DNA of 64,000 nucleotides from Hydrogenophaga sp. GTDB lineage: Bacteria > Pseudomonadota > Gammaproteobacteria > Burkholderiales > Burkholderiaceae_C. Positions 25,151 through 33,508 of this stretch are shown in pieces (the first letter of the stretch is position 1; each line of letters starts with the position of its first letter). The position numbers and the translations under genes are program-made. The notes below the pieces were generated by a model. That model made no database searches, had not been told where the DNA came from, and saw only the letters and a program-made list of their open reading frames with translations. Location of the stretch: positions 1 to 64,000 of the forward strand of contig JAURYH010000044.1 of the NCBI GenBank assembly GCA_030653975.1, written 5' to 3'.

Positions 25151-25747
25151 TCAGGCGCCCGTGCTGCCAAGACCACCTTCACCGCGCTCGGTGTCGGACA
25201 GCTCGGACTCGTCGACCACCTCGAACGCCACGCGTGGGGTGGGCACCAGGGCGGCCTGGGCGATGCGGTCGCCGGCATTGATCATCAGGTGCGTGATGCC
25301 GTCGGAGCGCAGCTTGACCTTGGCCGTGCCGCGGAAGTCGGAGTCGATGACGCCGGCGCAGTTGGCCAGGCGCACATCGTTGTTGATGCCGTGGCCGCTG
25401 CGGCCGACGGCCAGCATCGTCCAGCCAGCCGGCACCTCGAACTTCACGCCGGTGTCGATGGTCACAGCCTGGCCCGCATTCAGGTGAACGGAGACAGGGC
25501 TGTAGATGTCGAAGAAGCCTGAGCCGTCGGTGGCGTAGGTGGGCTGCTTGGCGCCCGGAAGCACCAGGGCGATCTTCATCTTCAGGCCATCGGTGATGCC
25601 ATCCTTGTTTTCATCGACCTTGCGCGCGCCCTTGCTCTTGCCGTCGGCGCGTTTGACTTCGGGCTTGGCCGCCGGGATGCCGCTGGGGTTGGCGGTGTCG
25701 GTGGCGGGGGCATTGTAGATGCCGTCGGATGTGGTGATGTTGCTCAT
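25151..25747 (-). CDS. dut: dUTP diphosphatase
   Basis: 198 residues from the ATG at 25747. The trimeric dUTPase motifs are visible: SGFFDIYS, GRSGHG, VIDSDFRG, NAGDRIAQAALVP and the C-terminal RGEGGLGSTG arm that closes over the nucleotide. It hydrolyses dUTP to dUMP, keeping uracil out of phage DNA. A hydrophilic N-terminal extension of about 50 residues is unusual compared with the approximately 150-aa bacterial enzyme. Confidence 0.92.
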   Translation of the reverse strand: MSNITTSDGIYNAPATDTANPSGIPAAKPEVKRADGKSKGARKVDENKDGITDGLKMKIALVLPGAKQPTYATDGSGFFDIYSPVSVHLNAGQAVTIDTGVKFEVPAGWTMLAVGRSGHGINNDVRLANCAGVIDSDFRGTAKVKLRSDGITHLMINAGDRIAQAALVPTPRVAFEVVDESELSDTERGEGGLGSTGA

Positions 25748-25751
25748 GGCT

Positions 25752-25958
25752 TCAGTCCTTGAATTTGGGCAAAGGCGCCCAGTGCGAATAAAAAGTCTCT
25801 TCGGTGCCGAGTTGGCCGTAATGGGCAACGCCGGCCTTGCGGTTGATCAGCTGCAGCTTCACGCCGCGCGGCGTGTGCTGGTCGATCGGCAGCCAGGGAT
25901 ACGAGTGGTCCACGGCTGCCGAGCGGTCGTTGGTGAGTCGGATGCTGTCCTGGCTCAT
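25752..25958 (-). CDS. Phage protein of unknown function, 68 aa
   Basis: Small soluble protein (PWLPIDQHTPRGVKLQLINR, AHYGQLGTEETFYSHWAPLP). The pattern resembles small phage proteins upstream of nucleotide genes, but no function is known. It overlaps the preceding gene by four bases. Confidence 0.6.
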   Translation of the reverse strand: MSQDSIRLTNDRSAAVDHSYPWLPIDQHTPRGVKLQLINRKAGVAHYGQLGTEETFYSHWAPLPKFKD

Positions 25959-26167
25959 GGGGCGTGGTAGTCGGCGCAGCGCTGCAGCGTGCTCAGCAGT
26001 AGCTGCTTGGACGAGCGGTCGTTGTTGAGCACCTTGGTGGCGTCGGCGTGGAACTTCTTGTACTGGACAGCCATCTGGTGGCTGCCAGCGTTCACCTTCG
26101 CCGGCACCTTCTTGAGGGTCTCGGACAACCGGGCGCGCAGAGCCGGTCGGTCGTCGACTTCAAGCAT
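25955..26167 (-). CDS. Phage protein of unknown function, 70 aa
   Basis: Basic, helical (LRARLSETLKKVPAKVNAGS; ends LQRCADYHAP). In an overlapping run of tiny genes in the same operon. Family not recognised. Confidence 0.6.
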   Translation of the reverse strand: MLEVDDRPALRARLSETLKKVPAKVNAGSHQMAVQYKKFHADATKVLNNDRSSKQLLLSTLQRCADYHAP

Positions 26168-26399
26168 CGATGGGCTCCTGGGCCAGCGCGCTGCGGGTCT
26201 CGTCGCTCAGCGGCTCGTCGCCGACGCGCTCGATTTCCAGGCCGTCCTTTGCCATCTGGAACACCTCGTGCTGCGGCGGTATCGATGCCGTGATCTGGCG
26301 CGAGGCGATGTGCGATATGGCGCGCGACGGCGTGGGCGCTTCGACCAGGTGCACGCTGGTCGGCGTCTCGACTTTGTAGAGGCGGGTGCGGGTGGCCAT
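26160..26399 (-). CDS. Phage protein of unknown function, 79 aa
   Basis: Begins MATRTRLYKVETPTSVHLVE, reads as a small mixed alpha/beta protein. It overlaps the next gene by eight bases. No known motif. Confidence 0.6.
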   Translation of the reverse strand: MATRTRLYKVETPTSVHLVEAPTPSRAISHIASRQITASIPPQHEVFQMAKDGLEIERVGDEPLSDETRSALAQEPIDA

Positions 26400-26401
26400 G
26401 A

Positions 26402-26779
26402 TCAGGCTTCCTTTTCGGCGGTGGCGGTTTCGGCGGTGTCGGCGGCCTCTTCGACCTTGTCCTCGGCCGGCTTGGCCGCCGAGGCGGGGAACTTGTCGAA
26501 CGGCAGGTTCTTGATGTGCTGGCCAAAGAACTTGTCCTTGGACTCGGCCGCCATGAAGGCGTCGTAGGTCGCGCGCGAGACGCCGGGGTAGTGGTAAACG
26601 GCGCCGGTGCCGCGGGTGAAGGTGACGGCCAGCGTGCCGAAGGCGTCGCTGGGTGCTGCGTCAGCGGTGATGGGCGACGAGAAACCAATGGCCGCGATCT
26701 GGTTGCTGACCACGGGGTTCATGGTGATGGCCACGTACTCGGTTTCCGAGAAAGCGGCGGCGGGTTTGAATTTGCTCAT
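26402..26779 (-). CDS. KTSC-domain phage protein
   Basis: 125 residues from the ATG at 26779. The central segment GAVYHYPGVSRATYDAFMAA followed by KDKFFGQHIKN is the KTSC domain pattern found in small phage and bacterial proteins. An Ala/Glu-rich tail follows. It is the first gene of its operon, behind a strong promoter at 26813-26841. Confidence 0.7.
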   Translation of the reverse strand: MSKFKPAAAFSETEYVAITMNPVVSNQIAAIGFSSPITADAAPSDAFGTLAVTFTRGTGAVYHYPGVSRATYDAFMAAESKDKFFGQHIKNLPFDKFPASAAKPAEDKVEEAADTAETATAEKEA

Positions 26780-26812
26780 GGTGATCTCCAGATGTTGCTG
26801 AAATGAATTCGC

Positions 26813-26841
26813 ATTGTATGCCAAACGGCAAACTATGTAAA
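26813..26841 (-). promoter_or_regulatory. Promoter with operator dyad for the dut-xis-int operon
   Basis: Minus strand: TTTACA (26841-26836), 17-base spacer, TACAAT (26818-26813). The spacer holds TTTGCCGTTTGGCA, a version of the phage operator dyad (CGGCAAAC for CAGCAAAC). One of the best sigma70-like promoters in the window. Confidence 0.7.
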
Positions 26842-26891
26842 CAAAAAAGTGAGACGCCAAAGCCACCGGAGGCAGCCTGGGCCATTCATGG

Positions 26892-27440
26892 CTACCAAGG
26901 GATGTCGGAGTCCATATCGTCGAATCCGCCAGCTGCCGGGGCCGCCTGCGGTGCTGGCCGCACAGGCGCTTGCTGGCGCGGAGCCTGGCCCTGCTGCTGC
27001 CAGTAGCCCTGCTGCTGGCGTGGCGCCTTCTGGGGCGCTGGCTGCTGCTGGCGCTGACCCTGTTGACGCGGTGCTTGCTGTTCACCGCCGCCTTCGTTGC
27101 GGTCCCGGGAGCCCAGCAGCTGCATCTCGGTGGCCATGATGTCGCAGGTGTTCTTCTCAACACCGGTGGTCTTGTCGACGTAGGTGCCGTATTTCAGGCG
27201 GCCTTCGATGTAGACCGGGTGGCCTTTCTTCAGGTACTCGCCAGCGATCTCGGCCAGGCGGTCGAAGAAGGTGACGCGGTGCCATTGCGTCTCCTCAATG
27301 GTCTCTCCGCTGGTCTTGTCCTTGCGGCGGCTGGAGGTGGCGATGCTGACGTTGGCGACAGCCTGGCCGGAGGGCAGGTATCGGATTTCGGGATCACGTC
27401 CGCAGTTGCCTACGAGGATGACTTTATTGACAGATGCCAT
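26892..27440 (-). CDS. ssb: Single-stranded DNA-binding protein
   Basis: 182 residues. OB-fold start [20 protein letters not shown], the WHRVTFF strand and [14 protein letters not shown] region, a Gln/Pro-rich linker, and the acidic tip DDMDSDIPW that docks repair and replication proteins. Coats single strands during phage replication and RecT-mediated annealing. A full-length bacterial-type SSB. Confidence 0.95.
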   Translation of the reverse strand: MASVNKVILVGNCGRDPEIRYLPSGQAVANVSIATSSRRKDKTSGETIEETQWHRVTFFDRLAEIAGEYLKKGHPVYIEGRLKYGTYVDKTTGVEKNTCDIMATEMQLLGSRDRNEGGGEQQAPRQQGQRQQQPAPQKAPRQQQGYWQQQGQAPRQQAPVRPAPQAAPAAGGFDDMDSDIPW

Positions 27441-27472
27441 GATGGCTGTTCCTTTTATGGTGGTTTGGGTGA

Positions 27473-27751
27473 TCAGTGCTCGGGGCGCTTGAAGCGCACC
27501 GGGCGGATGGTTTTGCCGGTGACGCCACAGGGGCGCTCCGGTCGGTCGGTGATGAGACCCTTGCTCGTCAGCTCGTTGACGCGGCCGCAGACGCTGGACA
27601 GGCGGATGCCGGTTGCGCGCTCGATCTCGGCGCGGGACCAGTTCTTGTTCGGGTGCTTCTTCAAGAAATCCAGAATGGCCTTGGCCTGTGCGCCGAGCTC
27701 ACCGGAGCGGCGGTGCTCGTGGTAGTTGTCGATGCTGGTGCTGCTGGGCAT
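27473..27751 (-). CDS. Winged-helix phage protein, 92 aa
   Basis: [20 protein letters not shown] followed by [20 protein letters not shown] is a clear helix-turn-helix/wing pattern of the MarR/ArsR-like type. Its location in the recombination operon suggests a DNA-binding accessory role; target unknown. Confidence 0.7.
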   Translation of the reverse strand: MPSSTSIDNYHEHRRSGELGAQAKAILDFLKKHPNKNWSRAEIERATGIRLSSVCGRVNELTSKGLITDRPERPCGVTGKTIRPVRFKRPEH

Positions 27752-27759
27752 GGTTCACC

Positions 27760-28005
27760 TCAGTGGCTGGGCTCGACCTGGCCGGGCAGCGTTTCTGGCG
27801 CCAGGTCAGGCACTTGTGGTGCGCCGGACTGGCGTTCGTTCCAGGCCTTGTTGAAGTCTTCGATCAGGATGTTGATCGGGTTGGGCATTGCTATTCCAGG
27901 AGGCAAGCTCCTGGTCGCCAGCATCTCCCGGATGATGTGGCCAGGCCCGGTCAGGGCCGACAGCACATCTCGCAGCGCCTGCGCATCCACAGTGACGGTT
28001 TTCAT
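27760..28005 (-). CDS. Phage protein of unknown function, 81 aa
   Basis: Starts at 28005 (MKTVTVDAQALRDVLSALTG). The N-terminal half looks like a short strand-helix unit, the rest is proline-rich. It overlaps the preceding gene by four bases. Confidence 0.6.
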   Translation of the reverse strand: MKTVTVDAQALRDVLSALTGPGHIIREMLATRSLPPGIAMPNPINILIEDFNKAWNERQSGAPQVPDLAPETLPGQVEPSH

Positions 28006-28382
28006 TTCGCCACCTCGCAACGCATCTCGTTTTGGTACAGGGTGCGCCAGTCCGGCTGCAGACGCCCGGTCTTGACAAGGTGCGCGAGAACCTCCTTTTC
28101 GTCGTAGACCTTGAAGGGCTCACCCCACTGGATGGCGCCCTGGTGCACACCGATCTTGCGCAGGTAGATGGGGTTGTAGTAAGCCATCCACGCCGGTTTG
28201 CGGGAGCGCGACTTCTTCGGCCAAACGAACGGCTTGCCACCGCGCGAACCGCCGCCGATTTCCCACCACGCCGAGCCATCCCAGTAGCGCAGCGTGAGGT
28301 AGGTGGACTCGTTGCGGCGCGTCGTGTACACGTCCGGAGCGGGCGGCGCAGCAGCGACCCACGTGTAGTCGATGCGACTCAC
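28002..28382 (-). CDS. Phage protein of unknown function, 126 aa
   Basis: Aromatic and basic (LRYWDGSAWWEIGGGSRGGK, FVWPKKSRSRKPAW). It overlaps rdgC by four bases. Trp-rich character could mean nucleic acid or protein binding, but no family is recognised. Confidence 0.6.
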   Translation of the reverse strand: MSRIDYTWVAAAPPAPDVYTTRRNESTYLTLRYWDGSAWWEIGGGSRGGKPFVWPKKSRSRKPAWMAYYNPIYLRKIGVHQGAIQWGEPFKVYDEKEVLAHLVKTGRLQPDWRTLYQNEMRCEVAK

Positions 28383-29332
28383 AGGTCACCACCTTCCGGC
28401 GCAACCGGCAGACCGGCGCTGATCACCAGCTCGCCACCCAGCGCATCGACCAGGGCCGGGATCAGCTGGCGCAGCTCGCCGGTGCTCAGCGCCACATCAG
28501 CCTCGAAGCTGTCGGCGCTGTCGGAGCGGCTGTCGTCGAAGACACCCTCCAGGAAGTCGATCTTCTTCAGTGCCATGGCCTCGGTGAGCACGAAGGCGAC
28601 GCGGCCGTTCCAGCTCATGGCCACCTTGGTGGGCAGCTTGCCTTCGGTGATGTGCTTGCGCACCTCGTCGGTGGCCAGGTTGTGGCGCGTGAACTTGACC
28701 ACGCTTTTCTCCTCGCCGCCCGACTTCAGCTCGCACTCGCGCTCGATCGAGAACTCGCCCGGGGCGCCGCCGTCTTCATCGTCCGAAGCCAGGGTGGAGA
28801 GCCAGGCCGTCATGGCGGTCTGAGGCGTGATGACGGTGTTCAGCAGCGTCAGGTTCAGGTCGTCAGAGGCGCGCACCAGCATGGTGATCACGTCGTCGAT
28901 CTTGCCCTGGCTGCTGGCGTCGGTCATGAGCAGGCCGCGCTCGCGGTCGATCCACACCAGCACGTCGGTGCGTTTGGGGAAGGCGGCCGGCAGCAGGTTC
29001 AGCAGCGCGTCCTCGCGCAGCTCCTTCATCTGCTTCTTGCCGGGCTTGCGGCCGGTGGTCTGCTCGATGTGCTCAGCGGCCGCATCGGCCTCCTTGCGCA
29101 CCGCTTCGCCTGGCACGCTCTTGGTCTCGATCGCCAGGCGCAGAATCACCTGGCCGTTGACCGATTCGGCCAGGGCGCCATGGTCTTCACCGCGCGGAGC
29201 GATCCAGCCCATGGACTTGTCCTGCGTGGCGCCGCAGGGCGTGAAGCGCGCTGCGTCAAGCGAAGCCTCGATCAGACCAATCTCGGGATACCAGGCTTTG
29301 GCGAGGCGGTAGATGGTGAGTGCTTTAAACAT
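28379..29332 (-). CDS. rdgC: Recombination-associated protein RdgC
   Basis: 317 residues. N-terminus MFKALTIYRL, the FTPCGATQDKSMGWI segment and KPGKKQMKELRED are typical of RdgC, a ring-shaped DNA-binding protein that modulates RecA. Phage versions are less common than chromosomal ones. It is cotranscribed with recT, the exonuclease and ssb, so it probably works in phage recombination. Confidence 0.9.
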   Translation of the reverse strand: MFKALTIYRLAKAWYPEIGLIEASLDAARFTPCGATQDKSMGWIAPRGEDHGALAESVNGQVILRLAIETKSVPGEAVRKEADAAAEHIEQTTGRKPGKKQMKELREDALLNLLPAAFPKRTDVLVWIDRERGLLMTDASSQGKIDDVITMLVRASDDLNLTLLNTVITPQTAMTAWLSTLASDDEDGGAPGEFSIERECELKSGGEEKSVVKFTRHNLATDEVRKHITEGKLPTKVAMSWNGRVAFVLTEAMALKKIDFLEGVFDDSRSDSADSFEADVALSTGELRQLIPALVDALGGELVISAGLPVAPEGGDL

Positions 29333-29690
29333 TGACGGACTCCAGGTTGCGGATGGTTTTTTCGATCACGGTGCGCGACATCGCCGAGAACAGCCGGTCC
29401 AGGCTGGTGTGGCGGACGTTGAGCAGGCGACGGTATTCACCCGGGATGGCATTGCGGATCGCGACGTTGGCGCTGATGCCCATGGCGATGCAGAAACGCA
29501 CCGCGTGGCGCAGGTGGTGCACGCGCACCGGCTTGGTGGCCACGGCCATCGGCTGCTGGTAGCGCTGCCTCTCGACCTTGGGGTTTTGGGCGGCGCGGCG
29601 CGCGACGTCGATGTAGTAGCGCTTGGCGGCCTGGTATTCGCCGCGGCTTTTGCAGATGCTGCGGATGAGTTTGGAGCGTTTCCCGTTCAT
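29325..29690 (-). CDS. Basic phage protein of unknown function, 121 aa
   Basis: Starts at 29690 (MNGKRSKLIRSICKSRGEYQ) and overlaps rdgC by eight bases. Very basic and helical with YYIDVARRAAQNPKVERQRY. DNA or RNA binding seems possible. A longer open frame through this region to 31424 is only the shadow of the exonuclease gene. Confidence 0.6.
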   Translation of the reverse strand: MNGKRSKLIRSICKSRGEYQAAKRYYIDVARRAAQNPKVERQRYQQPMAVATKPVRVHHLRHAVRFCIAMGISANVAIRNAIPGEYRRLLNVRHTSLDRLFSAMSRTVIEKTIRNLESVNV

Positions 29691-29722
29691 GTGGTCTTTC
29701 GGTGGTGGGTGTGATGAATTTT

Positions 29723-31480
29723 TTAGGCGACGCTGCGCATCTGGACCGCTTTGAATGCTTCCCAGTCGCCGATGGCTGCGCGCACCGCGCCGCGCACCAT
29801 GGCGGGCAAGGTCAACGTGGCCATGAACTCGTCGATCTGGGCGTCGAGCGCGTCCTGGCTGACGGCCACCGGTGCAGCCTGGCGCGGCGCGGGCTGCTCG
29901 ACCAGGGGATCGGTGCGGCGCACCAGGGCAGGATGGCCCCCGAAGCGTGGCTGCGCAACGGACTGCGTTTCTCCGTGCGCCTGAGGCTGCTCCACCTGTT
30001 CCACCGGTGCTGCAGGCGCCACGTAGGCGGCCTTGGCGGCGGCCGCGGCAGCCTCGACGGCAGCTGCCGCGGCGGCAGCATCGTCCGCGGCTTTCTTGCG
30101 TTCTTCTGCGGCGCGCTCCTCCTGACGCTTCTTCTCGGCCGCGGCTTCGACGGCATCCTTGTGTTTCTGGACGCGCACCTGCAGCAGCGCCCCGAAGTCG
30201 TCGGTGGCCTTGTTGCAGACCGCGGCCAGATCCGGGAAGAGGGCGGTGTGGTCCTCGCCGTTGGCCTTCAGGCTGGCCAGGTTGGCCTTGATGCGCAGGT
30301 GCGCTTCCAGGGCCTTGGCTTTGGCACCCGACAGTTCGGTCTCCACCGCGTTCTTCAGGCTGGCCAGGTTGCGCTTGTTCTTCGCGGCGCCACCGAAGTC
30401 GGCGGTGATCTGCGGCATCAGTCGCGCACCCAGGTCGCGGTCGAGTGCGCCGACGTACTGCATCAGGCTGGCGGTGGCGTCGGTGACGATCTTGGCCTTG
30501 ATGTTGTCCTTGCGCAGCTTGACCGAGCGCTCGAGGGAGATGCGGGTCTGGCCCACGCGTTCCTTGATCTCGGCCATCATCAGCACCAGCTCTTCGAGCG
30601 GGCGGCTCTGGGCCAGGGCCTGGGACTTCAGCAGCTCCAGCTGGTCCTCGACGTTTTTGCACTCCTTGCCGAATGTTTCGGCGTCGGCGAAGTCCTGGTC
30701 GCTCTCCAGCTCGGCGGCCTTGGGGGCGGCGGCCAGCCAGCGCTCGGCCATCGCCTTCCACTGATCCATGTTGCCATCGATGGCGAGCTCTCCGGTCACG
30801 TTCACCACCAGGGCCGGCAGCTTCTCGACCACGGCACCTTCGAGCTTTGGGATCTCGACAGCATCGGCCGGCGTCCAGCGTGCCAGGTCTTCCATGAACA
30901 CCTGCCATCCCAGGATCAGCTGGCGGCGGCGCTCGGGCTTGGACTCGTACCAGCAGGTGGTGGTGTTCTCTCGCGTGCCGTCGCCCACGGCCACCAGCAC
31001 GCTGTCGGCGCCGGTGACCAGGAGTTGCTGCTCCACCTGGAAGACGCGCTCCAGGTCGGGCTCGCCGTTGACGTTGATGAAGTCGACCAGGGCGTTGTTC
31101 ATGAGCTTGTGTTCCATGAGCTTGTCGATCGCCACCGTGGCGCCGTCGCAACTGGCCAGCATCCGGATGCCGTTGACCACGGCCGTGACCGTGATCGGGT
31201 ACAGCGCCTCGCCCACGATGTCTTCGGCGTGTGGCAGGAACTGCTTCTCGGTCTCGTGGCCCTTGTCGAACAGGAAGCGCTGCACGTAGTCGGACACGTC
31301 CTTGGTCAGGCCGGTGGCCTTGGCGGTCAGCAACTGGTTGCGCGTCATCTTGGTGGAGACGCCGAGCATGGCGGGGGCCTCGCTGGCGGTGCAGGTGCCT
31401 GGCAGGGCGCGCAGGGCGTGCCACTCAGGAGTCCCTTGCACCACGTTGTGGACCTGGAAGTCGGTGATTTCGATGTTCAT
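29723..31480 (-). CDS. YqaJ-type viral exonuclease with long coiled-coil extension
   Basis: 585 residues; the ATG at 31480 overlaps the recT stop (ATGA). The first about 230 residues are a YqaJ/lambda-Exo-like nuclease: QGTPEWHALR, GTCTASEAPAMLG, Asp112 (LASCDG) and Glu123-x-Lys125 (LMEHKL) of the PD-(D/E)xK core. The remaining 350 residues are helical, with AEKKRQEERAAEERKKAADD and an Ala-rich linker. With RecT it forms an exonuclease/annealase pair for double-strand break recombination. The tail is far longer than needed for nuclease activity. Confidence 0.85.
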   Translation of the reverse strand: MNIEITDFQVHNVVQGTPEWHALRALPGTCTASEAPAMLGVSTKMTRNQLLTAKATGLTKDVSDYVQRFLFDKGHETEKQFLPHAEDIVGEALYPITVTAVVNGIRMLASCDGATVAIDKLMEHKLMNNALVDFINVNGEPDLERVFQVEQQLLVTGADSVLVAVGDGTRENTTTCWYESKPERRRQLILGWQVFMEDLARWTPADAVEIPKLEGAVVEKLPALVVNVTGELAIDGNMDQWKAMAERWLAAAPKAAELESDQDFADAETFGKECKNVEDQLELLKSQALAQSRPLEELVLMMAEIKERVGQTRISLERSVKLRKDNIKAKIVTDATASLMQYVGALDRDLGARLMPQITADFGGAAKNKRNLASLKNAVETELSGAKAKALEAHLRIKANLASLKANGEDHTALFPDLAAVCNKATDDFGALLQVRVQKHKDAVEAAAEKKRQEERAAEERKKAADDAAAAAAAVEAAAAAAKAAYVAPAAPVEQVEQPQAHGETQSVAQPRFGGHPALVRRTDPLVEQPAPRQAAPVAVSQDALDAQIDEFMATLTLPAMVRGAVRAAIGDWEAFKAVQMRSVA

Positions 31481-33405
31481 GCTGCTTTCTCCATTTCGAT
31501 GGGCTTGAGGTTGTTGATGCGCCGGATCTGGTCGGCGCTGAGCTGGGCCCGGCTGGCCACGGTGGCGATCACGTCTTCGGGTGTGCGGCGGCCGCTCTCG
31601 ATGACCTTGCGCCAGGCCGGCAGGTTTTTCGCGAAGTCTTCTTCGCTGTACTCGGGCAGGCCGGCTGGTTCCTGTGGCCCGGCGGGCTGGTTGTCGGACA
31701 GCTGGATGCCTTCGCCTGCGGTGGTGTCCATGTAATTGATGGCCTTGTTCAGCGCATCGCAGCGCGGCCAGAGTTTGGAGGCCTGCTTGACGGCGGTGTT
31801 GTGGGTGATCGCCATCCAGCGACCAGCCAAGTAGGTCTTGCTGTCGCTCTCCACAGCAATGCATCTGGTTGGGACGGTCTCGATCCGCTCAATGCTCTTG
31901 ATTGAGCGGTACTTTGCGAGCTTCCTTGGGCGGATTTGCGTCACCTTCCGAGGCAGGGTTGCGCAAACCACGGACGACTTCCATACGACGGCGTGAGACA
32001 GGGCCTCGACGCCATAACCCTTTTGAGTCCTGGAGTTCATGTTCGGCGACTCGCCAAGAGAGCACGCAAGCTCATAGACCGCATCGGCCAGAGATTTCAA
32101 TGTCGATTTGAAGTGGGTTCTTCCTCGCGCCTTATCGATGTGACCATCGGAGTCGACCAGTCCACGAAGAAGGGCTAGCCGCTGATGCGTTGACGCCCTC
32201 AGGTATGCGGCTGGGACGTGCTTGTTTTCGAGTAGCCCAGCAGATCGAAGGTCCATCAGGAATCCATCGGTGATGCCGATACTGCAAGCCTTGCTACGGC
32301 TGTCTCGACGGACGGCGCCCACCTTGTATCCGGCGGCTTCAACCGCCTGCTTGATGTGATCGACGTCGTCGATGTGGCAGGTGACACTCGATCTTCCGGT
32401 GGTCCCATTGCCAAGCCAGTACCCAAGCAGATATGGATCGATAGGCAGATCGGCCAAAGGGGTCTTGAGCTCACCCTGAACAGGTATCACCACTGACAGC
32501 CCTGCCTCCTTTGCGGTCAAAAGCTCGTTGACCGTTTTGACGGAGTACGGCTTCTTGCAAAGATCGCTTCCGCCAGCTTTGGCGAGCCAGCGGTGTTCGT
32601 CGTCGCAAATGATCGATTCGCCACCAGAGAAGGTGACCTTGAAGCATGGGATGCACTTCACCTCGGAGACATCGGTAACCTGCGTAGGAAGCCCATCTTT
32701 ATCGAACACAACGTCACCGACAGACAGCTCGCCCATCGTTGTCCACCCACCAGGAGTTGGGATTGGTGTACTCAGGGCGAGGCCCTTCTTGATCATTTCG
32801 CCCTCGTCCGTGACCCAGGGCGTCTTCTTGCTCTTGTCGGACAGGTAGGCCTTGAAGGACTCGCTGCGGGCCCGGATGCTGTGCACGTCGGCGATCGTCA
32901 TCTCGTGCGTCAGGTAGTCGCCATGCTCGGTCTTGGCGACGACGTAGACGCCGACGATGGGGCCGCGCTGCTCTTCGGGGGCGAAGGCTTCGTACTTGTG
33001 CTCTGGCGGGCGGTCGTAGCCCTGGGGCTCGTAGCTGTCGCTGAGCCGCACCACCTTGGCCTGCACCCATTGCAGCGAGCCACCGCCGACGGCCAGGTCG
33101 GCCATGCCTCGGTAGCTGATGTCCAGGATGATCTGGACCCTGCCGCCGACCTTGCGCGGCACCAGGTAGGCCTGCTTCTTGGCCGGGTTCAGACTGATGC
33201 CGATGGCGGCGATGTTGGTCACCGCGTCAACCAGGGACTGGCTGTTGGCGTAGGCGGTGTCGGTCAGGTATTTGCTGGCCTGCAACAGCTGGATCGCGAA
33301 CCCGGCCTCGCGGTCGAAGTTGATCTCCGGCGCCGGCTTGAACGAGGTGAAGGTGTCCCGGCAGCCGAGAACCCACCCGGTAACGACCTCAAGTTGATTG
33401 CTCAT
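31477..33405 (-). CDS. recT: RecT-family annealase interrupted by an intein
   Basis: 642-residue precursor from the ATG at 33405 (AGGAG seven bases upstream). N-extein residues 1-207 and C-extein 537-642 join as MIKK-TAVKQASKLWPR, the conserved RecT core, giving a 313-aa mature protein. Typical RecT segments: QSLVDAVTNIAAIGISLNP, AYLVPRKVGGRVQIILDISYRG. RecT binds ssDNA and anneals homologous strands. The intein at residues 208-536 must splice out for function, since it splits the core fold. Confidence 0.92.
   Translation of the reverse strand: MSNQLEVVTGWVLGCRDTFTSFKPAPEINFDREAGFAIQLLQASKYLTDTAYANSQSLVDAVTNIAAIGISLNPAKKQAYLVPRKVGGRVQIILDISYRGMADLAVGGGSLQWVQAKVVRLSDSYEPQGYDRPPEHKYEAFAPEEQRGPIVGVYVVAKTEHGDYLTHEMTIADVHSIRARSESFKAYLSDKSKKTPWVTDEGEMIKKGLALSTPIPTPGGWTTMGELSVGDVVFDKDGLPTQVTDVSEVKCIPCFKVTFSGGESIICDDEHRWLAKAGGSDLCKKPYSVKTVNELLTAKEAGLSVVIPVQGELKTPLADLPIDPYLLGYWLGNGTTGRSSVTCHIDDVDHIKQAVEAAGYKVGAVRRDSRSKACSIGITDGFLMDLRSAGLLENKHVPAAYLRASTHQRLALLRGLVDSDGHIDKARGRTHFKSTLKSLADAVYELACSLGESPNMNSRTQKGYGVEALSHAVVWKSSVVCATLPRKVTQIRPRKLAKYRSIKSIERIETVPTRCIAVESDSKTYLAGRWMAITHNTAVKQASKLWPRCDALNKAINYMDTTAGEGIQLSDNQPAGPQEPAGLPEYSEEDFAKNLPAWRKVIESGRRTPEDVIATVASRAQLSADQIRRINNLKPIEMEKAA
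31798..32784 (-). mobile_element. LAGLIDADG intein in RecT, class 3-like
   Basis: 329 residues (numbered from Gly1). Block A: GLALSTPIPTPGGWTTMGEL and GDVVFD. Position 1 is Gly, not Cys or Ser. Block B DDEHRWL has His64 and Trp66. Block F TRCIAVESD has Cys308. Block G is Thr327-His328-Asn329, followed by Thr as +1. Trp in block B, Cys in block F and Thr before His-Asn match the class 3 triplet. Two endonuclease motifs (LLGYWLGNG, LLRGLVDSDG) show a homing endonuclease domain. A sampled 60-base line is about 52% GC against 68% in the RecT part, which suggests recent arrival. Confidence 0.9.
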
Positions 33406-33418
33406 GTGATCTCCTGAT

Positions 33419-33457
33419 TTGCTGCACAGCATACCACAAATATGCAGAACAGCAAAC
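33419..33457 (-). promoter_or_regulatory. recT promoter with two operator dyads
   Basis: Plus-strand dyads TTGCTG-CA-CAGCAT (33419-33432) and ATGCAG-AA-CAGCAAAC (33442-33457). On the minus strand the -35 TTGCTG (33455-33450) lies in one dyad and the -10 TATGCT (33433-33428) in the other, spacer 16. Confidence 0.65.
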
Positions 33458-33508
33458 ATTTAGACGAAAAAAAGCGCGAACTTGTCGCGCCGCGTGGTGA
33501 GATTTTTG

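Noticed and set aside
29691-31424. 699-aa frame joining exonuclease region and the 121-aa basic gene
   Set aside because: Only its last 121 residues look like a protein; the rest is a shifted reading of the exonuclease gene.
33406-33508. recT start extended to 33459
   Set aside because: The extension covers the promoter and operators and lacks a ribosome site; AGGAG precedes 33405.
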